DNA of 64,000 nt from assembly GCF_000169155.1 (NCBI RefSeq), contig NZ_AAWL01000002.1:62001-126000 (forward strand). The letters run 5' to 3'. The notes beneath the pieces were generated by a model. It searched no databases. It was not told where the DNA came from and worked only from the letters and a program-made list of their open reading frames with translations. Of the stretch, positions 33,737 to 42,130 are shown piece by piece (the first letter of the stretch is position 1; every line of letters begins with the position of its first letter). Source of the stretch: Thermosinus carboxydivorans Nor1. Lineage in GTDB: Bacteria > Bacillota > Negativicutes > Sporomusales > Thermosinaceae. The position numbers and the translations under genes are program-made.

Positions 33737-34759
33737 CTAGGCCAGCTGGATTTTTTGCCCTTTCCGCGACGATTCGTAAATACCTAGCACGATTTCCAAT
33801 GATTTGAGCCCTTCTTCGCCGGTAACCAAAGGATCCTTCCCCTGCTCAACGGCTCGGAGAATGTCCAGCATTTGCGCCTTGTGGTTTACGCTCGAAATAG
33901 CCGGCGAATTCGTCGCGCCGTACGAAATTGGCTGAGTATCAATATAATCTTCTTCTCTGCAGCCTTCCACCTTCCACTCTTTGACTATACCACCTTCTAA
34001 TATAAAAGAGCCTTTAGTTCCATGGATTTCGATCCTTTCTTTGTAGCCGGGTGTAATGGCCGTTGAGCCTTCAATGACGCCAAGCGCACCGTTATGATAC
34101 TCCACTGCGGCAACGCCTAAATCTTCCGTTTCTATTTTATGGATGGATGTCTTAATCATTCCGGAAACGGATTTTACACCGCCCATAAACCATTGGAGAA
34201 GGTCGATCGTGTGAATTGCCTGGTTGATAAGCGCTCCGCCACCCTCAATATTCCAAGTGCCCCGCCAAGCGCCATTGGCATAATATTCGGGCGAACGGTA
34301 CCACTTAACGTATGCATCTCCCAGGATTAGCCTGCCGAGCAGCCCGGCGTCAAGGGCGGCTTTAACCCGCTGCGCGGCGGGGGTAAACCGGTTTTGAAAA
34401 ATTACCGACAGAACAAGATTTTTCGCACGGTACACTTCAATAAGCCGTCGCGCTTTTGCCGCGTCGATATCCATCGGCTTTTCCACTATCAGATGTTTTC
34501 CCGCCGCTGCTGCCTGCAAACCGAAGTCGACATGAAGGCCTGGCGGGAGGCACAGGCTAATAATATCGGTCTTCGCGTCAGCCAGAACATCTTCATACGA
34601 TTTAAAAGCCTTTATCCCGTGTTTGGCGGCAAATTTAGCAGTTGCCTCCGCATTTCGGCTCCAAACTCCGGTAATCCTCGCCCCGGGTATTTCTTGAAGG
34701 GCTGTGACATGAATATTGGCGATCATACCAGCCCCGATAATTGCCACTCCCAACGCCAT
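33737..34759 (-). CDS. Gfo/Idh/MocA-family NAD(P)-dependent oxidoreductase
   Basis: The 340-aa product has the N-terminal Rossmann fold (VAIIGAGMIANIH), the catalytic-region EKPMDID Lys and the C-terminal alpha/beta domain (WRGTWNIEGGGALINQAIHTIDLLQW with the HTIDL His). Members oxidise or isomerise sugars and inositols. The substrate is unknown and no sugar gene is adjacent. AAAGGAG precedes ATG 34759. It lies next to the IS element and has no co-oriented partner. Confidence 0.9.
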   Translation of the reverse strand: MALGVAIIGAGMIANIHVTALQEIPGARITGVWSRNAEATAKFAAKHGIKAFKSYEDVLADAKTDIISLCLPPGLHVDFGLQAAAAGKHLIVEKPMDIDAAKARRLIEVYRAKNLVLSVIFQNRFTPAAQRVKAALDAGLLGRLILGDAYVKWYRSPEYYANGAWRGTWNIEGGGALINQAIHTIDLLQWFMGGVKSVSGMIKTSIHKIETEDLGVAAVEYHNGALGVIEGSTAITPGYKERIEIHGTKGSFILEGGIVKEWKVEGCREEDYIDTQPISYGATNSPAISSVNHKAQMLDILRAVEQGKDPLVTGEEGLKSLEIVLGIYESSRKGQKIQLA

Positions 34760-34977
34760 TTTGTTTTCTCCGCTCCTTTAAACAATTGAGAGTTTTGCAT
34801 AATTCAATCGCAAGTTATCCACAAAGAGATGTCTTTAAGCAATTTTGATGTCAAATTCAAGAGCTATTAGTGTAATTAGCCAATTTTTAACAAAAATGCT
34901 CTAATATTAGCCTAAAAAAGGGTAGACCTATCCCTATGGCGGGCTAATTCTGTAAAAAGTAAGATGAAAAACAATAA

Positions 34978-36177
34978 TTAGGCTGCTTTTTGCTGATGTA
35001 TCTGGCGATTAACCGCTATTGTTCCTGCCAGTAAAGCAATGCAGCAAAGCATTAGATGTGCTGTAACCTTTTTAATTCCCTGTACACGAACTGTGTTTGC
35101 TCCAAGCTGCTCCTTCAATCGGGAAAATGCTCGTTCTACCGATGTTCGCTCCGCATAAAGTTTTTCCCATTCCCGTGTGCCACGATGAGGAGTACAGAAG
35201 CTGCGCGGATCATCTTCAACTTTTTTCTTTATAACCAGGCCATAGTTAGACGGTGAACACCATGCACTCCCGTTAGGACAATTAACTTTGCCACATACAT
35301 GGGGACACCGAAACTTTAATATTCCTTTTTCTCTTTCACACCCCCAGTAAACCATCGGATAACCCATGGAGCATGTTGGAGTACGATTTTCGTCCATTCC
35401 TTCGGGCGGTAATTTTTCTTTCCGGCGATTGAGAGGGATAATGGCTTGTGCTTGGCGCTCATATGCGGCTTGATAAACATCTTTGGCATCATAGCCCATA
35501 TCCATGCAGTAGTACTTTGGCTGGTGCTTGATTTCATCCATTAAAGGGATAGCCTGTGTGACATCGTTCCGATTGGCAGGAGTGACTTTGACCGCTATAG
35601 GTAATTCGCTTTTGGTGTCAACTGCCAGGTGTAGTTTATAGCCAAACCATACATGTTGATTACCATGGGTATCTAGCTTAGCACCCCAGGTAGCACTGTC
35701 GCCATTGCTATTTAGCTCCTTTTTAGGAACAGGTTTTTCATAAGAGTCGATGGCGCTGGCATCGATTGCAACAACTTCACCAGATATGACCTTGTCTTGA
35801 ATGGCGGTATCTACCAAAGCAGAGAATAGCACTTGTAGGCTATCTGTCTCAGCTATCTTTTGAAAGAAACGACTAAATGTAGCTAATGATGGTACAGGCT
35901 GCTCTAGTGAAAAGCCGCATTCGTAGCGAAAAACCAAGTCAGTTTTTAAGCGCTCGACCAGTAATGTGACGGTAGGAATGGAACATAACCTCATTGCAAG
36001 AAAGGCTTTTATTAATGCGGCTGAACTATATCCTTTAGGGCCGCGGATAGATTTTATTGGTAAAGTCTTTAACAAGGGGTGAAGATCAATACTTTCAAAA
36101 ACCATCGCCAGACGAGTTTTGGGTTGATATTGCATAAGAGTATCGAAGGAAAATAAGGGTTTTTGCCGAATATACAT
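34978..36177 (-). mobile_element. Insertion sequence transposase (DDE, IS5/IS1182-like)
   Basis: The roughly 399-aa transposase has an N-terminal DUF772-type domain (GPKGYSSAALIKAFLAMRL) and the DDE catalytic set: first Asp in VAIDASAID, second in YYCMDMGYDA, and Glu in RTSVERAFSRLKEQL. A Cys-rich insert (FRCPHVCGKVNCPNG) lies between the second D and E. The frame is intact, so the element may still be active. GGAGG precedes ATG 36177, whereas the frame runs on to 36237. I could not find convincing terminal inverted repeats or target duplications in the flanks (34780-34977, 36178-36440), so the element ends are not given. Confidence 0.88.
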
Positions 36178-36448
36178 AGTGACTTCAACCTCCATTTGCT
36201 GGATTTGGATTGTTTTGTCACTTGATAAATTCGGCAATTCTGGGGGTGAAGTCCTTTTTATTGTCTTCAGAACCCTTGATTTATCTGGGCTGCAAAATAT
36301 GAAAATCTCTCATCTAAATGTAATATGTATCAAAAGAGGAAAAAGTATACATTGCCTCATTGACTAGATTTAAGCCGGTTTATCGTTTTGTTCTACTTTT
36401 TCATATTACTTAACATAATAGATATTATCGGACGTAAAAAATCACAAA

Positions 36449-36476
36449 AAAAAATAGGCATTAAGTGCCTATTTTT
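36449..36476. terminator. Terminator overlapping the yneA stop
   Basis: AAATAGGCA pairs with TGCCTATTT around TTAAG and has A/T runs on both sides. Confidence 0.8.
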
Positions 36477-36789
36477 TGACGACAATGCCTATCTCGAGAT
36501 TTTTTGTTTTGAGTGGAATTTTAAGTTGTTGACCTGGATGAATTACCACGCCATTATCTAAATTATTTGTATGCTTAATTGCTATGATTAAGTCGCGAAT
36601 ATCATCTTGGTCAGTTACATAATTTGATGCAATCGACCATAAAGTATCACCATTATTAACGGTAATAATCTGATAAGAACTAGACAGCAAAAATGCATTT
36701 GTGTGTGCAAATGCACCGCTTAGACCATACCAGGAGATAATTACTACGAACATGGTAAATAAAAATAATTTTAAATAAAACTTTAACAT
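36469..36789 (-). CDS. yneA: YneA-like LysM membrane protein, SOS cell-division inhibitor
   Basis: The 106-aa product has one N-terminal membrane segment (residues 5-28) and an external LysM domain (YQIITVNNGDTLWSIASNYV to VIHPGQQLKIP). This architecture, and divergence from lexA over a shared SOS-box region, are those of Bacillus subtilis YneA, which stops septation during DNA damage. Sequence identity is not the basis; architecture and context are. Transcription is probably repressed by LexA. Confidence 0.8.
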   Translation of the reverse strand: MLKFYLKLFLFTMFVVIISWYGLSGAFAHTNAFLLSSSYQIITVNNGDTLWSIASNYVTDQDDIRDLIIAIKHTNNLDNGVVIHPGQQLKIPLKTKNLEIGIVVKK

Positions 36790-36801
36790 ACAACTGCCCC
36801 C

Positions 36802-36815
36802 TAAACATATGTTCG
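36802..36815. promoter_or_regulatory. LexA (SOS) box, yneA-proximal
   Basis: The minus strand reads CGAACATATGTTTA, close to the Gram-positive SOS consensus CGAACrnryGTTyC, 13 bases before the yneA start. A weaker half-matching site (ACATATGTTTGG) lies at 36838-36848. Confidence 0.8.
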
Positions 36816-36870
36816 CCTAGAGACATTTTACCATAGTACATATGTTTGGTCAATAAGCTTATACATTTTT

Positions 36871-36910
36871 CGAACCCATGTTTGCAATAGCGGGAAAATA
36901 TTGTTATAAT
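36871..36910 (+). promoter_or_regulatory. LexA box and promoter of lexA
   Basis: CGAACCCATGTTTG at 36871-36884 matches the SOS consensus and overlaps the -35 (TTGCAA 36882-36887). The -10 TATAAT is at 36905-36910 with a 17-bp spacer. This fits LexA autorepression. Confidence 0.8.
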
Positions 36911-36946
36911 GAAAGCAAATAGGAGTTTACAGGGGTTGAATAAAAA

Positions 36947-37566
36947 GTGACTAAGGAATTTTTATTAAGTACTCGGCAAAAGCAGATTTTAGCCTACATA
37001 AAAGAAACGTTACGCATAAAAGGGTACCCTCCATCAGTTCGCGAAATTGGTGAAGCGGTTGGCTTGAGTTCAAGTTCTACCGTACACAGCCACCTCTCTA
37101 AATTGGAAGAACTAGGCTTTATCCGGCGCGACCCGACCAAACCCAGAGCTATAGAAGTGCTTGATGAAGCGCCATGGCGTCAAAAAGCCCTAACCCCTGT
37201 TCCTATGGTTGGACGGGTTACGGCGGGCCAACCTATTTTAGCGGTGGAAAATATTGAAGAAGTCTATCCTCTGCCAACAGAGTTTGTCGGTAACGATGAT
37301 AATGTTTTTATGTTGGCTGTTAGAGGCGATAGTATGATTACGCCGGTATCCTTGACGGCGATCTTGTGATTGTGCGTGAACAAAATACGGCCAGAAACGG
37401 GGACATAGTCGTTGCTTTACTTGATGGCGAAGAAGCCACGGTAAAACGGTTCTATAAGGAAAGAGACTATATTCGCTTGCAACCTGAAAACAATTATATG
37501 GAACCGATTTACTCCCAAAATGTGACTATATTAGGAAAAGTAGTTGGGTTGTATCGTCGTTTATAG
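36947..37566 (+). pseudogene. lexA: LexA repressor gene with a frameshift after the catalytic Ser
   Basis: The first frame (GTG 36947 to 37369) encodes the LexA winged helix ([37 protein letters not shown]) and the S24 domain up to VRGDSMI, then runs out of register (TPVSLTAIL). The rest ([19 protein letters not shown], the catalytic Lys in [19 protein letters not shown]) continues in another frame to 37566. Deleting one base between 37340 and 37341 explains it (an AAC Asn codon reduced to AC). The combined length is about 206 aa, normal for LexA. Ser and Lys of the self-cleavage dyad are split, so no active repressor is made unless the base loss is a sequencing error. The neighbouring SOS boxes look intact. 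Confidence 0.85.
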
Positions 37567-37590
37567 TTAAATTTTAAAGTGAGCATAGGA

Positions 37591-37626
37591 AAAAAAGGGA
37601 TGAGTATGTTTTACTCATCCCTTTTT
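37591..37626. terminator. Bidirectional terminator between lexA and vanW-like gene
   Basis: AAAAAGGGATGAGT pairs with ACTCATCCCTTTTT around ATGTTTT. Confidence 0.92.
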
Positions 37627-37663
37627 ACTGCTCGGTAAATAAAATAGAATATACAGGTCTTAA

Positions 37664-39040
37664 TCACTTGCTAGGTTCTTTTGGCGAGGTTTTAGTACCG
37701 ACGCGGATTAACCGGTCAACAGGGTTATATTCATCACTGGCGAGAAATTCACGGGCAATTTCCTGACCGTTCCTTAGCTTAATTCGGTAAGTTGTAACTT
37801 GGTATCCCTTTTGTCCTTCGGACTCAATAACTTCCTTACCCATTTCTAGTGTAGGATCTTGTTTGATTACGGTTTTTGGCTCAAGTATTTGCTTGTCTGC
37901 AGTAATAATGCGAATTTCCGGGCTATTAGGCATCCGTTTGCCGAAGATGTAAACAGTAAGTTGATTGCCCGTTACCTCAGTCGTGAGATAAATGTTATTG
38001 GCAGTGGTATTCCTAAATTTAAAATCCAGTTGATTGTCAGCTACAGTAGCATCTTGCCCGAGAGGAACATAGCCAGGGGGGCGAAAATGGGCGGTTCGCT
38101 CTTCAATCCCTAAGTCGGCCAACAGTACGGCGTTATACAAAGTACTGCTTACTTGGCACACTCCTCCTCCCCAGTCAGTGCTTAACCTACCATCGACAAA
38201 AACAGGCGCTTCACGGTAACCATTCTCCGCCAGCCGCGGTCCCACATGAGCATTAAAGGAAAATACCTGACCAGGCCGTACCAGAACGCCATTAATGCTT
38301 TTCGCCGCTAACTGGATATTCTGAGTTCGATTTTCGTCTCGTGGGTCAAATTGGGTGGTATAGGCGGCAATAATGCCATCAATAGCAACAAGGTCTTGTG
38401 CGAGGATAGGCGGGACTACTTTTTCTACCGCGAGCTCGCTCCTAACCGGCAGGGAACGATTCATTTTACTTACGATATCAGCGACGGTTTGCGCGACGTT
38501 TACCTTTAAGCCAATGATTTCAGGGGTAATAGTCACTCCGCCTTTGTGTTGTGCGAGAGATGCATTCTGAGCATCCCGATTCACTTCTTTGGCAATTTTG
38601 GTAACGACTGCTTGTAATTTTTCGTGATTATAGCTTATTTCTAGAGGTAACGTATAACTATGATAAATGGCAAGATAGCGTTCTCGCAGTCGTTGAAGTA
38701 TCCCCCCTCTGCGGCCAACTTGGTAAGCTTTCCTGGCAAGCGAAGCTGTGTCTATCGAAAAATCTATTTGGCTAGCCGTAATTTCCCACTTATTATTTTC
38801 ATAAACCAATTCTATCAGAGGATGCTTTAGACGTTCTCCAAAGTGCGTACGTAACCGTCTCTCCGCTTCCTGGATAGTCAGTCCCCCGACAGGTACACCT
38901 TCAACCGTTACACCGTGGTAAATATTCTGCGTAACCATGAAAGCGGCATTGGTGGCACCAAAGCTTATTGCTGTAAATAAAAATATAATTAGCAAGAATA
39001 ACATCAAATTGTTTTTTCTCTTTATTGCTACAGGTTCCAC
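37664..39040 (-). CDS. VanW-family exported protein
   Basis: The 458-aa product has an N-terminal membrane anchor (residues 13-35), a PG_binding_4-like region (VEGVPVGGLTIQEAERRL), the VanW core (LVRPGQVFSFNAHVGPR, TDWGGGVCQVSSTLYNAVL) and a C-terminal G5-like domain. VanW proteins are cell-wall associated; their activity is not established. GTG 39040 follows AAAGGTG. It forms part of a minus-strand wall-related run with the PRC-barrel gene upstream. Confidence 0.9.
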   Translation of the reverse strand: MEPVAIKRKNNLMLFLLIIFLFTAISFGATNAAFMVTQNIYHGVTVEGVPVGGLTIQEAERRLRTHFGERLKHPLIELVYENNKWEITASQIDFSIDTASLARKAYQVGRRGGILQRLRERYLAIYHSYTLPLEISYNHEKLQAVVTKIAKEVNRDAQNASLAQHKGGVTITPEIIGLKVNVAQTVADIVSKMNRSLPVRSELAVEKVVPPILAQDLVAIDGIIAAYTTQFDPRDENRTQNIQLAAKSINGVLVRPGQVFSFNAHVGPRLAENGYREAPVFVDGRLSTDWGGGVCQVSSTLYNAVLLADLGIEERTAHFRPPGYVPLGQDATVADNQLDFKFRNTTANNIYLTTEVTGNQLTVYIFGKRMPNSPEIRIITADKQILEPKTVIKQDPTLEMGKEVIESEGQKGYQVTTYRIKLRNGQEIAREFLASDEYNPVDRLIRVGTKTSPKEPSK

Positions 39041-39079
39041 GGCCTAACACCTTTCGCTATTTAAGGTCTTATAGAGAAT

Positions 39080-39103
39080 ATAAAGCCCCCGCAAAAAGCG
39101 GGG
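39080..39103 (-). terminator. Terminator after the PRC-barrel gene
   Basis: CCCCGC pairs with GCGGGG around five A/T bases and has a GCTTTATATT tail on the minus strand. Confidence 0.7.
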
Positions 39104-39114
39104 ACTTGCGGTTC

Positions 39115-39894
39115 TCACTGTACGCTCATGGATAGTTCAACGAATTTGCCGGCTAGTTTGGCCTTTTGTAAAACTTCTTCGGTAATCTCTCCACCCTGAT
39201 CGACGATAATCATGCCGTTATCGGTTTCAATGCGGCGACTGGCCTTCTTTCCAAGTAGAAACTTGCGGTGTTTTTCGTCAAATTTCCTTGTAGGATCGTC
39301 GTCTGTTTCTTTTCCAGACTGTACCGCTACCGCTGAAGTCGGTGTAGTTTGTACGGCTAACCGTTCATTCACAACAGGAATATCGTGTTTTTCCATTGTT
39401 TTTGCCATTGCTGCGGCAATGTGCGTCGGTTGATCTTCATCAGTAATAATTAAAACGCTTTTACCAAAAGTGACGATACGTTGAGCCGGTACATTGGAAA
39501 TTGCCCCATTATTTTCCGAAATTTCGCAGGCAGCAATTTTTCCGGTGTCGTCGATGACAATCTCGCTAACCGTACCTTGAATGCGGCCAGTTTTGGTCAG
39601 AACCTTCGTACCGATCACTTTCACATTTTCAATTAGTAATTGCTCTAACTCAGGCGACTTAACTACCGATAGAATATATTCACTACTGTCAACAGTTATA
39701 GCATATTCACCAAGACCCGTAATGGCCCCGAACGGTAGTAATTTTGCGCCAAGATACCATTTTCCATCGTCGACAATAAGTGCGGCAACCGCCCCGCCAC
39801 TGGCGTCGACAACCAAATCCTTGACGGTGCCTAACTCTTTACCTTCCAAAATACTTATTACAGGTAAACCAAGAATTTCTGCGCTTTTTTTCAT
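39115..39894 (-). CDS. Double PRC-barrel domain protein
   Basis: The 259-aa product has two PRC-barrel repeats (SAEILGLPVISILEGKELGTVKDLVVD and VIGTKVLTKTGRIQGTVSEIVID) followed by a charged linker and a C-terminal segment. Cytoplasmic PRC-barrel proteins of this kind in Firmicutes are often annotated as YlmC/YmxH-like or photosystem-reaction-centre-like; the role is not known. AGGAGGTC precedes ATG 39894. Confidence 0.85.
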   Translation of the reverse strand: MKKSAEILGLPVISILEGKELGTVKDLVVDASGGAVAALIVDDGKWYLGAKLLPFGAITGLGEYAITVDSSEYILSVVKSPELEQLLIENVKVIGTKVLTKTGRIQGTVSEIVIDDTGKIAACEISENNGAISNVPAQRIVTFGKSVLIITDEDQPTHIAAAMAKTMEKHDIPVVNERLAVQTTPTSAVAVQSGKETDDDPTRKFDEKHRKFLLGKKASRRIETDNGMIIVDQGGEITEEVLQKAKLAGKFVELSMSVQ

Positions 39895-39924
39895 TGAAAG
39901 ACCTCCTGTCCAATTCAGATTATA

Positions 39925-40830
39925 TTAAGCCAACTTTCGCCATTCACGAAACTCAGCGTCAATTTCAGCTAATACCGCTGCAGGAATTTCTCCATACGGG
40001 ATAAATCCCAAACGGCGCTGTAACAAAACATTGCGAACAATTCGCAGGTATGCAATGGTATTGATAAAATCCTGCTGAACAGTGCTGTTAGACCTTAGCG
40101 CCGGTAAATTACGTCCCTCGACAAACACCTTAATCGCTTCGTCATACTGCCCTTTATTTTTTAAGATGCTCCCAATCTCTACGACTATAAAGGGGCTAAT
40201 CTCATTATCGGGATAAAGATTTAAAGCCTGTTGGAAATATTTCAGAGCTAAACTAAGATTACCTGCTTCTTTCTGCTGAAAAGCATAATCCAGTAAATCA
40301 TCTAGTGCATCCGACAGAGGACGGTCACCTAAATCGGACTGTACGGAAGCAGAAGACACAGCAACCTCTTGACCGTTCAAATTTGCTTGGATAAAAGTAT
40401 CTTGCTCTTGCGGCGTCAGGGCATTCTTGTTTGGTAGCGGGCCTTCCGTGATTTCTACAGTAGCTACCTTTTCGTCCGTCAAGCCTTTTTCCACAGGTAT
40501 TTCTGCAACAGGTGAGGATTGGTCATGATTATCGTAATAAGCAATAAAATAAGCAAACAAAACGGCGAACAGCGCCAAAATTATTAGTGTACCTAGCAAT
40601 CCCGTAACACCTGCAACAATGCGCGGCAATACCAAACTAATGAATAAAGCGCAGGCAGCACAAAGAATGAGTGATTTCTTTCGCAGAGGAATGTTAAATA
40701 TACGATTGGCAATTTTATAAACCAGAAACGTTGTCACAAGTATTGTAAGAACGCTAATTAATATGTATTCCACAAAATCCCACCAGAAAAATATACAATC
40801 TTTCATGTTACAGGCACTTTTATTCGACAT
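39925..40830 (-). CDS. Membrane-anchored TPR protein
   Basis: The 301-aa product has three to four N-terminal membrane segments (about residues 20-110), a low-complexity linker, and TPR-like repeats (AGNLSLALKYFQQALNLYPDN, KGQYDEAIKVFVEGRN). Its function is unrecognised. The start is uncertain because neither ATG 40830 nor ATG 40806 has a strong ribosome site. Confidence 0.72.
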   Translation of the reverse strand: MSNKSACNMKDCIFFWWDFVEYILISVLTILVTTFLVYKIANRIFNIPLRKKSLILCAACALFISLVLPRIVAGVTGLLGTLIILALFAVLFAYFIAYYDNHDQSSPVAEIPVEKGLTDEKVATVEITEGPLPNKNALTPQEQDTFIQANLNGQEVAVSSASVQSDLGDRPLSDALDDLLDYAFQQKEAGNLSLALKYFQQALNLYPDNEISPFIVVEIGSILKNKGQYDEAIKVFVEGRNLPALRSNSTVQQDFINTIAYLRIVRNVLLQRRLGFIPYGEIPAAVLAEIDAEFREWRKLA

Positions 40831-40876
40831 GCTTAGCTATTTTCCTGTCGGCTATCGTTAAATTATCAGGTTTATT

Positions 40877-42124
40877 CTATTTTTTCATACCTGTTATTTC
40901 GGCTGCGGCCCCCATTATACCAAGAACGGCATGCTCGAATGTAAGTCCTCCCTGCAGATAAATGACGTATGGAGGACGTATTGGGCCGTCGGCGCTTAGT
41001 TCAATGGATGCCCCTTGAACAAAAGTACCGGCAGCCATGATGACGGCGTCACTATAACCGGGTATAACGCTGGGCTCAGGCTGAAAATGGGCATTCACGG
41101 GGGAATATTTCTGTAATCCCCGGCAAAATGCGATCATTTTTTCAGGAGAGCCCAATTCAATGGCTTGTATGATATCACTGCGCCGTTCTTCTGGCAGCGG
41201 TCTGGTCTTATAATTTAATAATGAAAAGAAAGCCGCCGCGAAAATAGCTCCCTTCACCGCTTGGGCTACGATGTGCGGCGCCATAAACAGCCCTTGATAG
41301 AGTAACCGATTATCAACAAGTGAAGCGCCTAGCTCACTTCCTATTCCTGGCGCGGTCAACCGAAAAGCGGCAAGTTCTACTAAGTCTGCTTTACCGGCGA
41401 TATAACCCCCGCTCGGAGCAAACCCTCCTCCGGGGTTCTTGATTAACGAGCCAGCCATAATATCAGCGCCTACGGCAGTGGGTTCGGCTTTTTCCACGAA
41501 CTCGCCATAACAGTTATCAACAAAACAAATACAATCCTTCTTCAAGCTTTTAACACAGTCACAAATCTTGCTGATATCGTCAATATTAAGGGGAGTACGT
41601 AAACTATATCCCCTTGAACGCTGGATTAGAACCATTTTGGTTTTAGGACGTATAGCCGCGGCAATAGCATTTAAGTCTGGTCCGCTCTCTCCCATAGGCA
41701 CTTCCCGATAATCTATTCCGAGCTCACGTAATGAGCCTGGCATTACCTTTGGGTGCCCAATTACAGTGCGCATTGTGTCGTAAGGCGACCCGGTAACACT
41801 TAGAAGTTCGTCGCCTGGCCGCAAAAGACCAAATAACACTGTCGCTAATGCGTGAGTTCCGGACACAAACTGAATACGGAAAAGCGCTTTCTCAGCACCA
41901 CATACATCCGCCCAAATTCGGTCAAGTTTATCACGCCCAGCATCGTCGTAACCATAACCAGTAGTGGAACGAAAATGAAAATCCGTCACTTGATGTTTGC
42001 GAAAAACCGCTAGGATCCGGGCGGTATTTTCTTCAGCAATAGCATCAACCATGGCGAAAAAGGGCTGCGCTCGGCGCATGGCTTCAGTGCGAAGATCGTA
42101 AAGTTCTTTACTAAAGTGTGGCAA
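40877..42124 (-). CDS. ynbB: PLP-dependent methionine gamma-lyase-family protein (YnbB type)
   Basis: The 415-aa product belongs to the aluminium-resistance/YnbB branch of Cys/Met-metabolism PLP enzymes: FHFRSTTGYGYDD, FVSGTHALATVLFG, CFVDNCYGEFVE and the PLP Lys in GSLIKNPGGGFAP. The reaction is not established. It directly follows hflX in the same orientation, as in Bacillus. The start is TTG 42124 behind AGGAGTG, six bases after the hflX stop. Confidence 0.92.
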   Translation of the reverse strand: MPHFSKELYDLRTEAMRRAQPFFAMVDAIAEENTARILAVFRKHQVTDFHFRSTTGYGYDDAGRDKLDRIWADVCGAEKALFRIQFVSGTHALATVLFGLLRPGDELLSVTGSPYDTMRTVIGHPKVMPGSLRELGIDYREVPMGESGPDLNAIAAAIRPKTKMVLIQRSRGYSLRTPLNIDDISKICDCVKSLKKDCICFVDNCYGEFVEKAEPTAVGADIMAGSLIKNPGGGFAPSGGYIAGKADLVELAAFRLTAPGIGSELGASLVDNRLLYQGLFMAPHIVAQAVKGAIFAAAFFSLLNYKTRPLPEERRSDIIQAIELGSPEKMIAFCRGLQKYSPVNAHFQPEPSVIPGYSDAVIMAAGTFVQGASIELSADGPIRPPYVIYLQGGLTFEHAVLGIMGAAAEITGMKK

Positions 42125-42130
42125 ACTAGT

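Noticed and set aside
34815-34823. A perfect DnaA box (TTATCCACA)
   Set aside because: Single site with no cluster, no dnaA/dnaN nearby and no AT-rich unwinding element; expected by chance in AT-rich DNA.
34780-36440. Terminal inverted repeats of the insertion sequence
   Set aside because: I compared both flanks by eye and found no convincing matching ends, so only the transposase is reported.
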